64,000 nucleotides of DNA. It comes from Halolactibacillus alkaliphilus. GTDB taxonomy: Bacteria > Bacillota > Bacilli > Bacillales > Amphibacillaceae. The stretch covers positions 62,001 through 126,000 of the forward strand of contig NZ_FOWN01000004.1 of NCBI RefSeq assembly GCF_900115465.1, written 5' to 3'. The notes under the pieces were generated by a model, which was not told the origin of the DNA, did not search any database, and saw nothing but the letters and a program-made list of their open reading frames with translations. The position numbers and the translations under genes are program-made. Of the stretch, positions 55,103 through 64,000 are shown in pieces; within the stretch, counting starts at the first letter, position 1, and each line of letters opens with the position of its first letter.

Positions 55103-55870
55103 ATGCTAGAGAAAAAAAGCAAATTATTATATCACAACATCAAAAGAAACATTATCGAAAATATAGATTCTGGGAAATATATCCCCGGAGATAAATTACC
55201 GACTGAGCAGGCATTGTGTGAGATGCATAAGGTCAGTAGGACTACCGTGAGAATTGCTCTACAACAACTAGTAGCTGAGGGGTATATCTATAAAGAGCAA
55301 GGTAAGGGGACCTTTGTATCAACACCAAAAGTACAACAATCACTTACAGCCGCTCATAAAAAGTTTACAGATCAAATGGCTGAGCAAGGCTATGTAGCAA
55401 GAACAAAAGTCATTGAGTTAAGCGTTATTGAGGCAACAGAGAAACTTTCTAAGAAATTAGATTTAAAGTATAAAGATCCCGTTAATCGTCTCGTAAGAGT
55501 TCGCTATGCGGACCAAGAGCCGCTTCAATATGAAATAGCCTTTATACCTTGGAAACATGCACCTGGACTAATTAATGAAAAATCTGCGTGCGAGCAGTCT
55601 TTATTTAAGGTGTTAGAAGAGAAGTACAAACTAGTTATTCATCGGTCAATAGAAAAAATAGAGCCTGTTTTAATAAATGAGCACGTGAGTGATATTCTGG
55701 ACGTTGAGGTTGGCTCCCCAGTTTTATCATTAGAAACAACAACCTATGATATTACTCAACAGCCCATTGAATATTGTGAAAGTATTTTTAGAGGTGACCG
55801 CTCAAAATTCACGATTGAACGCTTATATAAAAAAATTGAAAAGAGTGATATTGGTGAATCTAATCAATAA
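55103..55870 (+). CDS. GntR-family regulator, HutC subfamily (UTRA domain)
   Basis: 255 aa. N-terminal winged helix (about 8-75): LYHNIKRNIIENIDSGKY, PGDKLPTEQALCEMHKVSRT, GYIYKEQGKGTFV. C-terminal UTRA ligand domain (about 95-245): VNRLVRVRYADQEPLQYE, GSPVLSLETTTYD and IEYCESIFRGDR. Typical of sugar-responsive repressors such as those of N-acetylglucosamine or beta-glucoside clusters. The three TTGTTRTAACAA sites upstream of the kinase gene are its likely operators. Strong site TTGGAGGAAAG. Confidence 0.93.
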   Translation: MLEKKSKLLYHNIKRNIIENIDSGKYIPGDKLPTEQALCEMHKVSRTTVRIALQQLVAEGYIYKEQGKGTFVSTPKVQQSLTAAHKKFTDQMAEQGYVARTKVIELSVIEATEKLSKKLDLKYKDPVNRLVRVRYADQEPLQYEIAFIPWKHAPGLINEKSACEQSLFKVLEEKYKLVIHRSIEKIEPVLINEHVSDILDVEVGSPVLSLETTTYDITQQPIEYCESIFRGDRSKFTIERLYKKIEKSDIGESNQ

Positions 55871-56450
55871 TAGGTTATTAGATGCAGTAACAAAATTCTT
55901 TTTTCTTAATATGACCTGGATTTTATTTTGCCTACCAATAATTACAGTACCCGCCTCAACAACAGCAACATTTGCAATGGCAAGGGAATGGAGAACAGGA
56001 CAAAGCGATTCTTTCTCCATTCCCGTTTTTTTTAACTATTTTACACACTTTTTCAAAAAAAGTATGTTACTTAGCTATAGTTGGTTAATTACCATAATTA
56101 TATTATCTTTCTACTTTTATTTCTTTCTAGAAAATCAAATAACGATTCTTTTACCATTAATAATTACCCTGTTAATTTCATATTTTTTAGCTTCTATATA
56201 TTTAATCCCGGTTCTAGTTCACTATAAAACTAAAGGTATAAACATCATTAAATTTTCAATCATTTTTGGTTACAGTCAGTTAGGAACAACTTTAAAATCA
56301 GCAATGATCTTATTAGCTTCTCTTATAATTGTTAACAGTTATCCTATGATGATGTTAATAAGTGGAAGTATAACAATTCAATTAATTTACAATAATTGCC
56401 ATTACTCTTTTGAAAAAGTAGAGAACAGAGTTATAAAGAATAACTATTGA
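55854..56450 (+). CDS. YesL-like membrane protein (DUF624)
   Basis: About 198 aa from GTG 55854, overlapping the GntR gene by 17 bp (start by family fit; the frame is open further upstream). Signatures: FFFLNMTWILFCLPIITVP, TATFAMAREWRTG and about five membrane helices. DUF624/YesL proteins are frequent companions of CUT1 sugar ABC transporters and are proposed accessory membrane proteins; exact function unknown. Confidence 0.8.
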   Translation: MNLINNRLLDAVTKFFFLNMTWILFCLPIITVPASTTATFAMAREWRTGQSDSFSIPVFFNYFTHFFKKSMLLSYSWLITIIILSFYFYFFLENQITILLPLIITLLISYFLASIYLIPVLVHYKTKGINIIKFSIIFGYSQLGTTLKSAMILLASLIIVNSYPMMMLISGSITIQLIYNNCHYSFEKVENRVIKNNY

Positions 56451-56489
56451 ACCAACTACATGCATAATTCTAACCCTGTTTTCCCGCAA

Positions 56490-56640
56490 GCAAAATGTGG
56501 ATTTATCCGTGACATCCCTAGAAATTAACGCGGCTTGACATCGAGCCTCTTCGAGCATGGTTCTTTCGTCAGAAAACGAGCTGAGTACATGTCAGCTCTT
56601 CCATACGGAGCTATCATGCCTGATGCTCGATGTAAAGCCT
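56490..56640. repeat. Structured palindromic element at the truncated antiporter gene
   Basis: Outer inverted repeat of 15 bp with one mismatch: GGCTTGACATCGAGC (56532-56546) with GCTCGATGTAAAGCC (56625-56639). Nested arms TCGAGCAT / ATGCTCGA (56550-56557, 56623-56630) and a perfect hairpin GAGCTGA-N7-TCAGCTC (56578-56598). It is GC-richer than its surroundings and has no open frame. It may be a miniature mobile element or a fragment of a structured RNA. Confidence 0.5.
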
Positions 56641-56655
56641 AATCCCCTAAAGTAA

Positions 56656-57765
56656 TGGTTAATAGCTAGGCAAACAGCGGTACAATTGTATGGTATTTTA
56701 AGATTATTTGTATCTGTAATTAATTCAACTGATAAAAAGTCATCTATACATACTGATGCAGTGATTATTACACTTGAAAATGTAGGCATGATAGTCATAT
56801 GGCTAGGCATTATAACGATGATTGTCGGTGTGATTGTAGCGCTTGAACAAGAAAAAATAGTTAGAATGCTCGCATATCATAGTGTAAGTCAAATGGGATA
56901 TGTAATAATGGGGATAGGTGTAGCAGCTTATCTTGGCTTTGAAGGGGCTATGGGATTTGCAGGTGCTTTATATCATATGATTAACCACGGATTATTTAAA
57001 GCTTTACTATTTATGGTTGCAGCAGCTGTATTTTTCAAAACAAAAGAAAAAAACATGTACCGATTAGGTGGGCTTTATAAACAAATGCCTTTCACTGCAG
57101 CCGTTGGATTAATTGCTGTACTAGGCATTACCGGTATGCCATTCTTTAATGGTTTTGCTAGTAAATCTATACTACATCATGCAATTATTGAGTCTTATGA
57201 ATACGGTCATCCAGTTTTCCGTTATGCAGAATATATGTTTACTTTAGTCAGTGCAGGAACAGCTGCATCATTTATAAAGTTGTACTCTAAAGTTTTCTTA
57301 GGTTACTCAAACGATAAATATAGACACGTTAAAGAAACTTACGGTTTCGGTACTTTAGCAATGGCTATCTTAGCATTCTTTATTATTATTGGTATATTTC
57401 CAAATGTATTAATGGATTTATTTATTATTCCAGCAGCTCATCAATTGAGTTATGATAACTATTTTATTAATAATTATTTAGGTGACATGACATTCTTTAA
57501 TGTAGTTGATTTAAGTGGAATGATTACCGTATATGGACTAGGTTTATTAATCTATTGGGTTGGAATGAAATACAACTTGTTTCACTTACACTTACCAAAA
57601 CAATTTGATCCAGAGAGTGACTTTTATACTCCAATATATGAAAAGTCCGGACAATCTATCAAGCGAGCGCTTGATATGATCGAGCAGTTCATCTCAAATT
57701 CTGATGTTTTTATCTATGGGACTATGCTTTTAGTAATCATTACACTCTTGTTAAACTATGTCTAA
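56656..57765 (+). pseudogene. 5'-truncated proton/sodium antiporter (Mrp/NADH-dehydrogenase-like subunit)
   Basis: The frame opens at 56656 without a proper start; the TTG at 56686 has no ribosome-binding site. The remaining ~355 residues are the C-terminal part of a proton-conducting membrane subunit: LAYHSVSQMGYVIMGIG, YHMINHGLFKALLFMVAA and LGGLYKQMPFTAAVG are family hallmarks (the essential Lys/His helices). Full-length relatives have about 250-300 residues more at the N-terminus, including the first channel. The loss coincides with the palindromic element to the left, so this is probably a dead gene. Confidence 0.75.
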
Positions 57766-58197
<432 letters not shown>

Positions 58198-58941
58198 TCA
58201 GTCTTGTTTAATAAATACAAATGTTTCATCTGATGAATGTTCTTTACTAAAGCTAAAGTTCAGTCGATCAAATCCTTTAATAGCGTCAACAGCAGTCATT
58301 TGGTGTTCAGCCATAAATCTGACCATTTCACCACGCGCCATCTTGACTAATGTGCCTTTTTCTTTAACTTTATCATTATTTAATTCGCCAAATACGCACG
58401 TTATAATACGAGCTGACTCGTTATACTTCGTAATTGTTTGACTATATTCTTTAGATGCTAAATTAATGATCGTATCTGTCTCACTAAATAACTGTTTTGC
58501 TAATTGATCAGACCAAAAATGATACACTGATTTATATGTATCGTCATGCAGTTTTGCTTGCATTTCAAGCCGATATGGCGTCACGCCGTCAAATGGCCTT
58601 AAAACACCATAAAACCCCGACAGAATCCTCAAATGCTCTTGTAAGTAATCGAATTGTTGCTGCTCAAACACACCTGGCCCCATATGTTGATATTGAATAC
58701 CTTCATACGATAAAATCGCCGGTGTTAGATTTGATTCTAAATCCATATGTTGAATGCGTTCATAATTTTCTGTCGATATTTTATCACTAGCTTTCCAGAT
58801 CTTTTTTAACTCATCATAACTAAGTGTTTGTAAATGCGCTAACAATTCTTTCGTTTGTTCAAGAAATTGCGGAAATTGTTCATACGTAAATGCATCAGTA
58901 TCAATTTTCATTTTCTTTGCTGGTGAAATAATTATACGCAT
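58198..58941 (-). CDS. yaaA: YaaA peroxide-stress protein (DUF328)
   Basis: 247 aa from the ATG at 58941, which has GGGGAGGGGG upstream and gives the family start MRIIISPAKKM. Other signatures: AILSYEGIQYQHM, GFYGVLRPFDGVTPYRLEM, and VNLASKEYS-like INLASKEYS, plus MARGEMVRFMAEH. E. coli YaaA limits iron-dependent damage under peroxide; the same role here is inference. The gene runs in the same direction as the CRISPR array, whose distal end lies 32 bp upstream. Confidence 0.93.
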   Translation of the reverse strand: MRIIISPAKKMKIDTDAFTYEQFPQFLEQTKELLAHLQTLSYDELKKIWKASDKISTENYERIQHMDLESNLTPAILSYEGIQYQHMGPGVFEQQQFDYLQEHLRILSGFYGVLRPFDGVTPYRLEMQAKLHDDTYKSVYHFWSDQLAKQLFSETDTIINLASKEYSQTITKYNESARIITCVFGELNNDKVKEKGTLVKMARGEMVRFMAEHQMTAVDAIKGFDRLNFSFSKEHSSDETFVFIKQD

Positions 58942-58972
58942 ACTACTCCCCCTCCCCTTTTTTGAAACTTTT

Positions 58973-59470
58973 ATTTTGGAATCATTCAATTCAACACAGC
59001 TCTAAAACAAGACGAGCATGTATCGTGCATAATTAACTGTTTTGGAATCATTCAATTCAACACAGCTCTAAAACACTTGAAAAAAATCAGAAGGATTACC
59101 AAAAGTTTTGGAATCATTCAATTCAACACAGCTCTAAAACTCTCGCTTTTATTAAATCTTTATTCTTCTTGTTTTGGAATCATTCAATTCAACACAGCTC
59201 TAAAACTTAAATGCTCCACTTGGTCTTTGTTATACTGTTTTGGAATCATTCAATTCAACACAGCTCTAAAACATGTGAAGATCAATAGCTGTATTTCCAA
59301 GTGTTTTGGAATCATTCAATTCAACACAGCTCTAAAACACATTCCAAGGAAAAGGTGTTGCTACAGAGGTTTTGGAATCATTCAATTCAACACAGCTCTA
59401 AAACTCCTTTGATGCTTTAACCAAATCACAGTTAGTTTTGGAATCATTCAATTCAACACAGCTCTAAAAC
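58973..59470 (-). CRISPR. Type II-A CRISPR array, 8 repeats and 7 spacers
   Basis: Repeats of 36 bp start at 58973, 59039, 59105, 59171, 59237, 59303, 59369 and 59435; all seven spacers are exactly 30 bp. On the transcribed (minus) strand the repeat starts GTTTTAGAGCTGTGTTGAAT and ends ATTCCAAAAC, the type II-A pattern. The repeat farthest from the leader (58973-59008) has one change, the last base (C to T on the minus strand). The leader-side repeat is 59435-59470. Only eight repeats suggests a short memory or a compact array. Confidence 0.99.
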
Positions 59471-59580
59471 CTCGTAGAATAAAATTGAGATCTCGTAATC
59501 GCGCTATTCGCCCATGGCAAGACTTCAGAATTGAATGTTTTATTTTTGCATATTAAATTTTCAAGGCCCATTTTTTACAA
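59471..59580 (-). promoter_or_regulatory. CRISPR leader
   Basis: 110 bp between csn2 and the first repeat. On the minus strand it ends in CTACGAG directly at the repeat, matching the conserved leader-end motif of a known type II-A group used for spacer insertion. AT-rich upstream part may hold the array promoter. Confidence 0.75.
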
Positions 59581-60240
59581 TTATAGCACATTTTCATAAG
59601 TAAGATAATAGTCTTCATCTAATATATATTGCCAAAAACCTTTCACCGTTCTAGGTTCAATAAACAGTGCGGTAACATTATTTAGTGATAAATAATTACG
59701 CGTTTCCTCTACTTGATCTTTTGTTAAATATGAGCATGCATTAACTAAGACCAATAGCTTTTTTCTTGATTGATATTTAAATAGTTGAATGATATCTGCG
59801 ATTTTATCATTAATGGATGCCGCTTGATTATTGATTTTTATATTTAAGGCTTTAAATAATGCTGGAAAAGTAATATCTGTTGTTTGAATATCTAAGTCAT
59901 GCTCTAGTAATTGATCGCTGATGATGTCATTAATGGACATCATCAGCTTTTCTAATTCTGTTTTGACCATTGGCTCATCATTTAATTGTGATTCAAGATC
60001 TGTATATATGTGCTTTAAAATTGTGGCTGAATTTAATTCGAATCCTAAAATATCCGTTATAACCAGTAGTTCCGATGCTTTTAACGACTGATAACTTTGG
60101 TCATATAGCTTTAAAGGGCTGTCTTCATAATTAAAAATCGCTTGGACAAAATCTGCAAACAACGTCGCATTGTCTAAAACTAATATCGGTGATTCTTCCA
60201 ACGTAATAGATTCATCAAATATCGGATAATTAAGTTTCAT
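59581..60240 (-). CDS. csn2: Csn2, spacer-acquisition protein of type II-A
   Basis: 219 aa from the ATG at 60240 (AGGAG 9 bases upstream; adjacent ATG codons also possible). Starts [16 protein letters not shown], like other Csn2 proteins, and has an alpha/beta core ending near the leader. Csn2 forms ring-shaped tetramers on free DNA ends during adaptation. It overlaps the 3' end of cas2 and is the last gene of the cas operon. Confidence 0.92.
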   Translation of the reverse strand: MKLNYPIFDESITLEESPILVLDNATLFADFVQAIFNYEDSPLKLYDQSYQSLKASELLVITDILGFELNSATILKHIYTDLESQLNDEPMVKTELEKLMMSINDIISDQLLEHDLDIQTTDITFPALFKALNIKINNQAASINDKIADIIQLFKYQSRKKLLVLVNACSYLTKDQVEETRNYLSLNNVTALFIEPRTVKGFWQYILDEDYYLTYENVL

Positions 60241-60571
60241 CATAATCATCTCCTAAAAAGACAATGCGTTGATCTGTATTAGCGATAGAACTATCTCTTT
60301 CACCACTTAAGTAAATCATTTTGGCAAATTGCTTTTCCGTTACAGTTAATAATGTAATTAAACCGGACTTCGGTGCATGCTTATCTAAGCGAGCGACCAT
60401 TCCCGCTTTTGCCGTACCGTTTAATAGTATTTTACTGTAAACAGAGAATTGATGCATGATAAATCCTTCGTCTAATAAAAACTTCCTAAATTTACGGTAT
60501 AGCTTTCGTTCATCTGCGGTTTCCGTTGGCATATCAAACATTAGAATCATACGCATATAGCGATAACTCAT
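60230..60571 (-). CDS. cas2: Cas2, spacer-integration complex subunit
   Basis: 113 aa, starts [21 protein letters not shown] with the conserved aspartate of the ferredoxin-like fold (FDMP). [20 protein letters not shown] is typical of type II Cas2. Overlaps cas1 by 4 bp upstream and csn2 downstream. Works with Cas1 to insert new spacers at the leader end. Confidence 0.96.
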   Translation of the reverse strand: MSYRYMRMILMFDMPTETADERKLYRKFRKFLLDEGFIMHQFSVYSKILLNGTAKAGMVARLDKHAPKSGLITLLTVTEKQFAKMIYLSGERDSSIANTDQRIVFLGDDYDET

Positions 60572-61440
60572 ATCTTGAAAACGGGAATATCAGTTAGTTC
60601 CGCTTCACCGTTTAGCACTTTAATAATCTTTTTTGTATAGTCTTGAACAATATTCGTCAAGTACATTTGTTGAAAATTATAGGCATAGTTGTTTGTAAAC
60701 AAGGCGAATAGTTGCCTTTTAATCAATTTAAAATCTTTTTCTCTGTTCTCATAAACAATTTGGTCTACTAATGGCCGAAATGGTTCCATAATGTCACTCG
60801 CTAAATTAAAATCATTAAACTGATTCACATGCTTCATGCCTATTTGCGTTAAACAACCCGCCTTCACTATCTCACGTGCAAACACACTAAGTAGTAACGT
60901 ATAACCGTAATCTAATGCGGCATTTACCGTCGTCTGTAGTTCACGAGAGAAGGAGTTATCAAATAGCGATTGAAAATAAATCCGCGCCGCATGTCCTTCA
61001 CGATTAGTCGGATCGAACAACTCCAATCCATCATATAAATTCAAGATGGATTGTGACTTTTCGTAATGCTCGACCTCTCTCAAATAAAGGTGTTGATTCA
61101 AAATTTTTTGCGCAATAATCTCCGTCCACACTACCTGTCTTTTCTCTTCTTGCCATACCACTTGTTTAGATAGTTGTAAACTACTATCATGTCTTCCGAA
61201 ATAAGGCATTAATTTTGCGGATGGTAACCGTTTGTCATCACAGAATATCACAAGGATATTCTCATCTACTAAGCGTTTTAACAACATCGTCGTTAACGTT
61301 ATGTCTGTTGTCTCAAGAATTAAAATATCAATCTCTGATAAGTGAATAACTTCTTGTTTTTCAGAGGTTTTAAACAGTAACGCGTTATTTTTATATGCTA
61401 GTTTTGAATGCTGATTGACTACAACTGTTCGCCACCCCAT
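60568..61440 (-). CDS. cas1: Cas1, spacer integrase
   Basis: 290 aa from the ATG at 61440 (AGAGG upstream), giving the family start [14 protein letters not shown]. Active-site glutamate in [12 protein letters not shown], histidine in [10 protein letters not shown] and the acidic residue in [12 protein letters not shown]. Type II-A Cas1 clade by sequence look. Coupled to cas2 (ATGA) and starts 2 bp after the cas9 stop. Confidence 0.96.
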   Translation of the reverse strand: MGWRTVVVNQHSKLAYKNNALLFKTSEKQEVIHLSEIDILILETTDITLTTMLLKRLVDENILVIFCDDKRLPSAKLMPYFGRHDSSLQLSKQVVWQEEKRQVVWTEIIAQKILNQHLYLREVEHYEKSQSILNLYDGLELFDPTNREGHAARIYFQSLFDNSFSRELQTTVNAALDYGYTLLLSVFAREIVKAGCLTQIGMKHVNQFNDFNLASDIMEPFRPLVDQIVYENREKDFKLIKRQLFALFTNNYAYNFQQMYLTNIVQDYTKKIIKVLNGEAELTDIPVFKI

Positions 61441-61442
61441 AA

Positions 61443-64000
61443 TCAAACCTCTTTTCTTGTTTCGTATAAGCCTGTAACTGATTGATAGATGATTTTAGCA
61501 TTTAATAATTCTTTGAGGCTTGTATATCGTTTACGATCAATTTTTGTTTCAAAAAAAGTAAATGCCGAAGGTGCCCCCATTTTATTATAATCCATTAAGT
61601 TGATAAACGATGTGGCCAAGTCGCTAGCCTCCGCCTGATTAAACGCCCCCTCAAAAACAGCGGATATTTTTCTATCATTAACCTCAGCAAGTGTATACTG
61701 ACGACTAAATTGAAGCACATAATCAAGAAGCTCATTAAACTTTTCTTTATTTTCCAAAATATATGTTTCATGATTGGCATTTTTAAATGATGAATCAATA
61801 TATCTTCTACAATGATAAAGTAATAGCACTAAATGGCTTGGTAAAACCATTTGATTTCCTTTCTGAGCTTCATTTGCACTCGCAAGAAGACGACGTCTAT
61901 TATTTTCCAATTCAAACACCGTGTATTTAGCCAACTTAAAATTAATTTTAGGATTGCTGTAGCCCTTGTTTTCTAAATACTTTATCTGATCCGCTTCAAA
62001 TAATTGTTGATCCATAATAGTGATTCCAATGATATCTTTCATTACTTTTTTCTGCTTACCTTTTTCATGAGTGAAGATAATTGAGTACGCAACGTTAGGG
62101 CTATCAAAACCTCCATATTTTTTCGGATCCCAATCTTTTTTACGAGGTATCAATTTATTCGAAGTCCCTTTCTGTAAGACTGTTACTTTAGAGAAATTTC
62201 CAGTTTGCACTTCAACTTTCTTCACAATATTCATCTGATGATAATTCAACACACGATTAATCTTAGCTAAATCTCTAGATTTATCCCAAGCAATCTCACC
62301 ATTGTCATCAGGTAATTTATCTTCTTTACTAAACCGCTCAATCAAGTTCGTATAAAATTGCTTTTTCGCCGTCGCTTTGTTTTCTTTAAACGCACTTGTC
62401 TTACGGTACTCGCCATACACAAAGTCCGGAATAAGCTGCGGATACACGCTCATGAGTAACCGAGCTACTACCGCATTTAAATACGCATCATGTGCATGAT
62501 GATAGTCATTGATTTCCCGGACTTTATATAAATCAAAGGCTTGTCTAAATTGACTCGTTAACGCGGACTTTAGTGTCACAATTTTTACGGCTGGTTCATC
62601 TAACTCCGGATTGTTATAACGTTGATGCAAAATACTCGCGACGTGTTTTGTAATTTGCCGTGTTTCAACGAGTTGTCTTCTAATGAAACCAGCTTTATCA
62701 TCATCAGTTAGCTTTAGCTTCGTTAAGTTATCAAATTTACGTTTACTGATGAGCTTAGATCTATACAATAATGACCAGAATGATTTCATGTTGCGAACCA
62801 CTTCTTCGCTAGGAACATCATTCGATTTTCCGCGATTCAATTTTGATGATACTAACACTCGGTTATCGATCGAATTATCCGTCGTAAAGCTTCTCGGGAT
62901 GATGTGGTCAATATCATAATTAGATAATTTATTAATATCAAGTTCTTGATTAGTATACATATCTTTGCCGTTCTGAAGGTAGTAAAGATACAAACGATCA
63001 TTTTTAAGTGCTTCTTGGTCGACCGGATATTTTTTTAATAAATCACTTTTTAATTCTTTTAACGCACCTTCAATATTATTTAAGCGTTCTTTAGCATTTC
63101 GTTGACCTTGAGATGTTGTTTGGTTTTCTCGTGCCATTTCGATGACAATCGATTCTGGTTCATAGCCCATAATCTCGACAATCTCATCAACGATTTTTAA
63201 ACTCTGTAAGATGCCTTTTTTTATTGCTGGGCTGCCAGGGATTTTATCGACCGCGTCTTTTAAATTATTTGACTCGAGTTTGAGACGCATCTCTTCAATC
63301 GTCTTTTTAAACGAAAGGTCATCATCATTAATCAACTGCATGAAATTACGATTAATGTTATTCTTCGGACGATCATCTTCAATTAAATAATCAAGAATCG
63401 TCTTCTGCGTTCGTTCATCTTTAATACCGTGAATGAGTTTTGCTGATAACCTTCCCCATCCGGTGTAATGGCGACGCTCTAACTTCTTAAGTATCGCTTG
63501 ATCAAACAGATCACTAAACGATTCAAGTTGTTTACGAATCATTTCTCGGTCCTCAAATACGGTTAAGATTTTAACCAAGTCCTCAAGTCGCTCCGCGTAT
63601 AACTCGTTATCTAAAACATCTCGCGACATTCCGAGTTTTAAAAAGTCATGGTATGTTTTTAAAGAAGCATTAAATTTTTTCTCAATCCCCTGTACTTTTG
63701 GGTTATCAAGTTGATACTCATTCTTTAAATACTCTTCAAATGTTATAATTGAAACCGTTCGGTTTTTTTCAGATTTAAAAAGGTTGTGATAAATTTCTTG
63801 TTTTTCCTTACCTGAGAAATTACGGCGTTGTCCTTGACTGTCTAAGTATTGTACTTTAGTTAATTCATTAAATACATTAAACTTCTGCAGCAACAAACTA
63901 TGTTTTGGAAGGACTTTTTGTTCAGGTAAATAAGTGTCATCATTCGTCATCTTTTCAATAAACTTCTCAGCTGAACTAACAAGGTTAACTTCCTCTTTTA
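61443..64000 (-). CDS. cas9: Cas9 endonuclease, SpCas9-like (N-terminal part outside window)
   Basis: The frame runs through the right edge; about 851 C-terminal residues are visible, aligning from roughly residue 518-530 of Streptococcus pyogenes Cas9 to the end. Ruv[15 protein letters not shown] (Glu762 equivalent). [15 protein letters not shown] with the Asp839 and His840 equivalents. Ruv[19 protein letters not shown] (His983, Asp986). PAM domain: [21 protein letters not shown] phosphate-lock region and IDRKRYTS with both PAM-reading arginines. The RuvC-I aspartate, bridge helix and most of the REC lobe are outside. The internal ATG at 63950 is not a start. Confidence 0.97.
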   Translation of the reverse strand, partial: KEEVNLVSSAEKFIEKMTNDDTYLPEQKVLPKHSLLLQKFNVFNELTKVQYLDSQGQRRNFSGKEKQEIYHNLFKSEKNRTVSIITFEEYLKNEYQLDNPKVQGIEKKFNASLKTYHDFLKLGMSRDVLDNELYAERLEDLVKILTVFEDREMIRKQLESFSDLFDQAILKKLERRHYTGWGRLSAKLIHGIKDERTQKTILDYLIEDDRPKNNINRNFMQLINDDDLSFKKTIEEMRLKLESNNLKDAVDKIPGSPAIKKGILQSLKIVDEIVEIMGYEPESIVIEMARENQTTSQGQRNAKERLNNIEGALKELKSDLLKKYPVDQEALKNDRLYLYYLQNGKDMYTNQELDINKLSNYDIDHIIPRSFTTDNSIDNRVLVSSKLNRGKSNDVPSEEVVRNMKSFWSLLYRSKLISKRKFDNLTKLKLTDDDKAGFIRRQLVETRQITKHVASILHQRYNNPELDEPAVKIVTLKSALTSQFRQAFDLYKVREINDYHHAHDAYLNAVVARLLMSVYPQLIPDFVYGEYRKTSAFKENKATAKKQFYTNLIERFSKEDKLPDDNGEIAWDKSRDLAKINRVLNYHQMNIVKKVEVQTGNFSKVTVLQKGTSNKLIPRKKDWDPKKYGGFDSPNVAYSIIFTHEKGKQKKVMKDIIGITIMDQQLFEADQIKYLENKGYSNPKINFKLAKYTVFELENNRRRLLASANEAQKGNQMVLPSHLVLLLYHCRRYIDSSFKNANHETYILENKEKFNELLDYVLQFSRQYTLAEVNDRKISAVFEGAFNQAEASDLATSFINLMDYNKMGAPSAFTFFETKIDRKRYTSLKELLNAKIIYQSVTGLYETRKEV

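Noticed and set aside
56490-56640. Group II intron domain V or tRNA-like structure
   Set aside because: The hairpins do not match the domain V consensus or a cloverleaf; left as an unassigned structured element.
59077-59412. 111-aa open frame with repeated FGIIQFNTALK
   Set aside because: It is a translation of CRISPR repeats and spacers (period 66 bp, a multiple of three), not a gene.
63950-63950. ATG as a start of a short Cas9
   Set aside because: The frame stays open to the window edge, and the codons before it match the corresponding SpCas9 residues, so it is internal.

Overview
The window is 64 kb of low-GC DNA from a member of the Bacilli (Firmicutes). Three things place it there: Bacillus-like biosynthetic genes and regulators (GltC/GltAB, YitT, CvfB, YqxD, an IDEAL-domain protein); leader RNAs typical of Firmicutes (T-box, lysine and TPP riboswitches, CIRCE); and enterococcus-like modules (Ntp-type V-ATPase, mevalonate pathway, type II-A CRISPR-Cas9). 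The sodium-site residues of the V-ATPase rotor ring and the acidic linker of one lipoprotein fit a salt- or alkali-adapted, perhaps lactic-type fermenter related to Halolactibacillus or similar genera. That placement is inference. No rRNA or tRNA gene was recognised.

Layout. 1-2.0 kb: end of a histidine operon (hisA, hisF, hisIE). 2.1-3.5 kb: msrA and gltC on the minus strand. 3.7-9.8 kb: glutamate synthase gltB-gltD, divergent from gltC. 10-16.3 kb: ilvE, proline genes proB-proA behind a proline T-box, ppaC and ilvA. 16.4-18 kb: a 51-codon gene, yqxD and cvfB. 18.2-26.8 kb: nine-gene V-type ATPase operon in the Enterococcus ntp order FIKECGABD. 26.9-28.1 kb: dapA under a lysine riboswitch, divergent from a membrane GGDEF/EAL protein. 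31-34.5 kb: an IDEAL-domain protein, htpG under CIRCE, tenA under a TPP riboswitch.

34.5-43.5 kb is an accessory-looking stretch: relic DNA, an orphan tyrosine recombinase, YitT, an EamA transporter, a YjdM-type zinc protein, a pair of short chromate transporters, a lipoprotein and small membrane proteins. 43.6-48.9 kb holds the upper mevalonate pathway as three separate genes (acetoacetyl-CoA thiolase, mvaS, mvaA) with a zinc-type oxidoreductase and a small coding relic between them. 49.2-56.5 kb is a sugar-utilisation cluster: BadF-type kinase, GH4 glycosidase, binding protein, two permeases, a GntR/UTRA regulator and a YesL-like protein. Its promoter carries three near-identical 12-bp palindromes. 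56.5-57.8 kb is a 5'-truncated proton/sodium antiporter gene next to a palindromic, structured element.

58.2-64 kb: yaaA, then a type II-A CRISPR-Cas system read leftwards (cas9, cas1, cas2, csn2, leader, 8 repeats with 7 spacers). cas9 runs off the right edge, so its first several hundred codons, and probably the tracrRNA, are outside the window. The visible Cas9 resembles Streptococcus pyogenes Cas9 and keeps the two arginines that read an NGG PAM. I found no system that is clearly undescribed. The most promising leads are this Cas9 orthologue, the triple-operator sugar cluster that pairs an ABC importer with a phospho-glycosidase-type enzyme, and the structured element beside the truncated antiporter gene.
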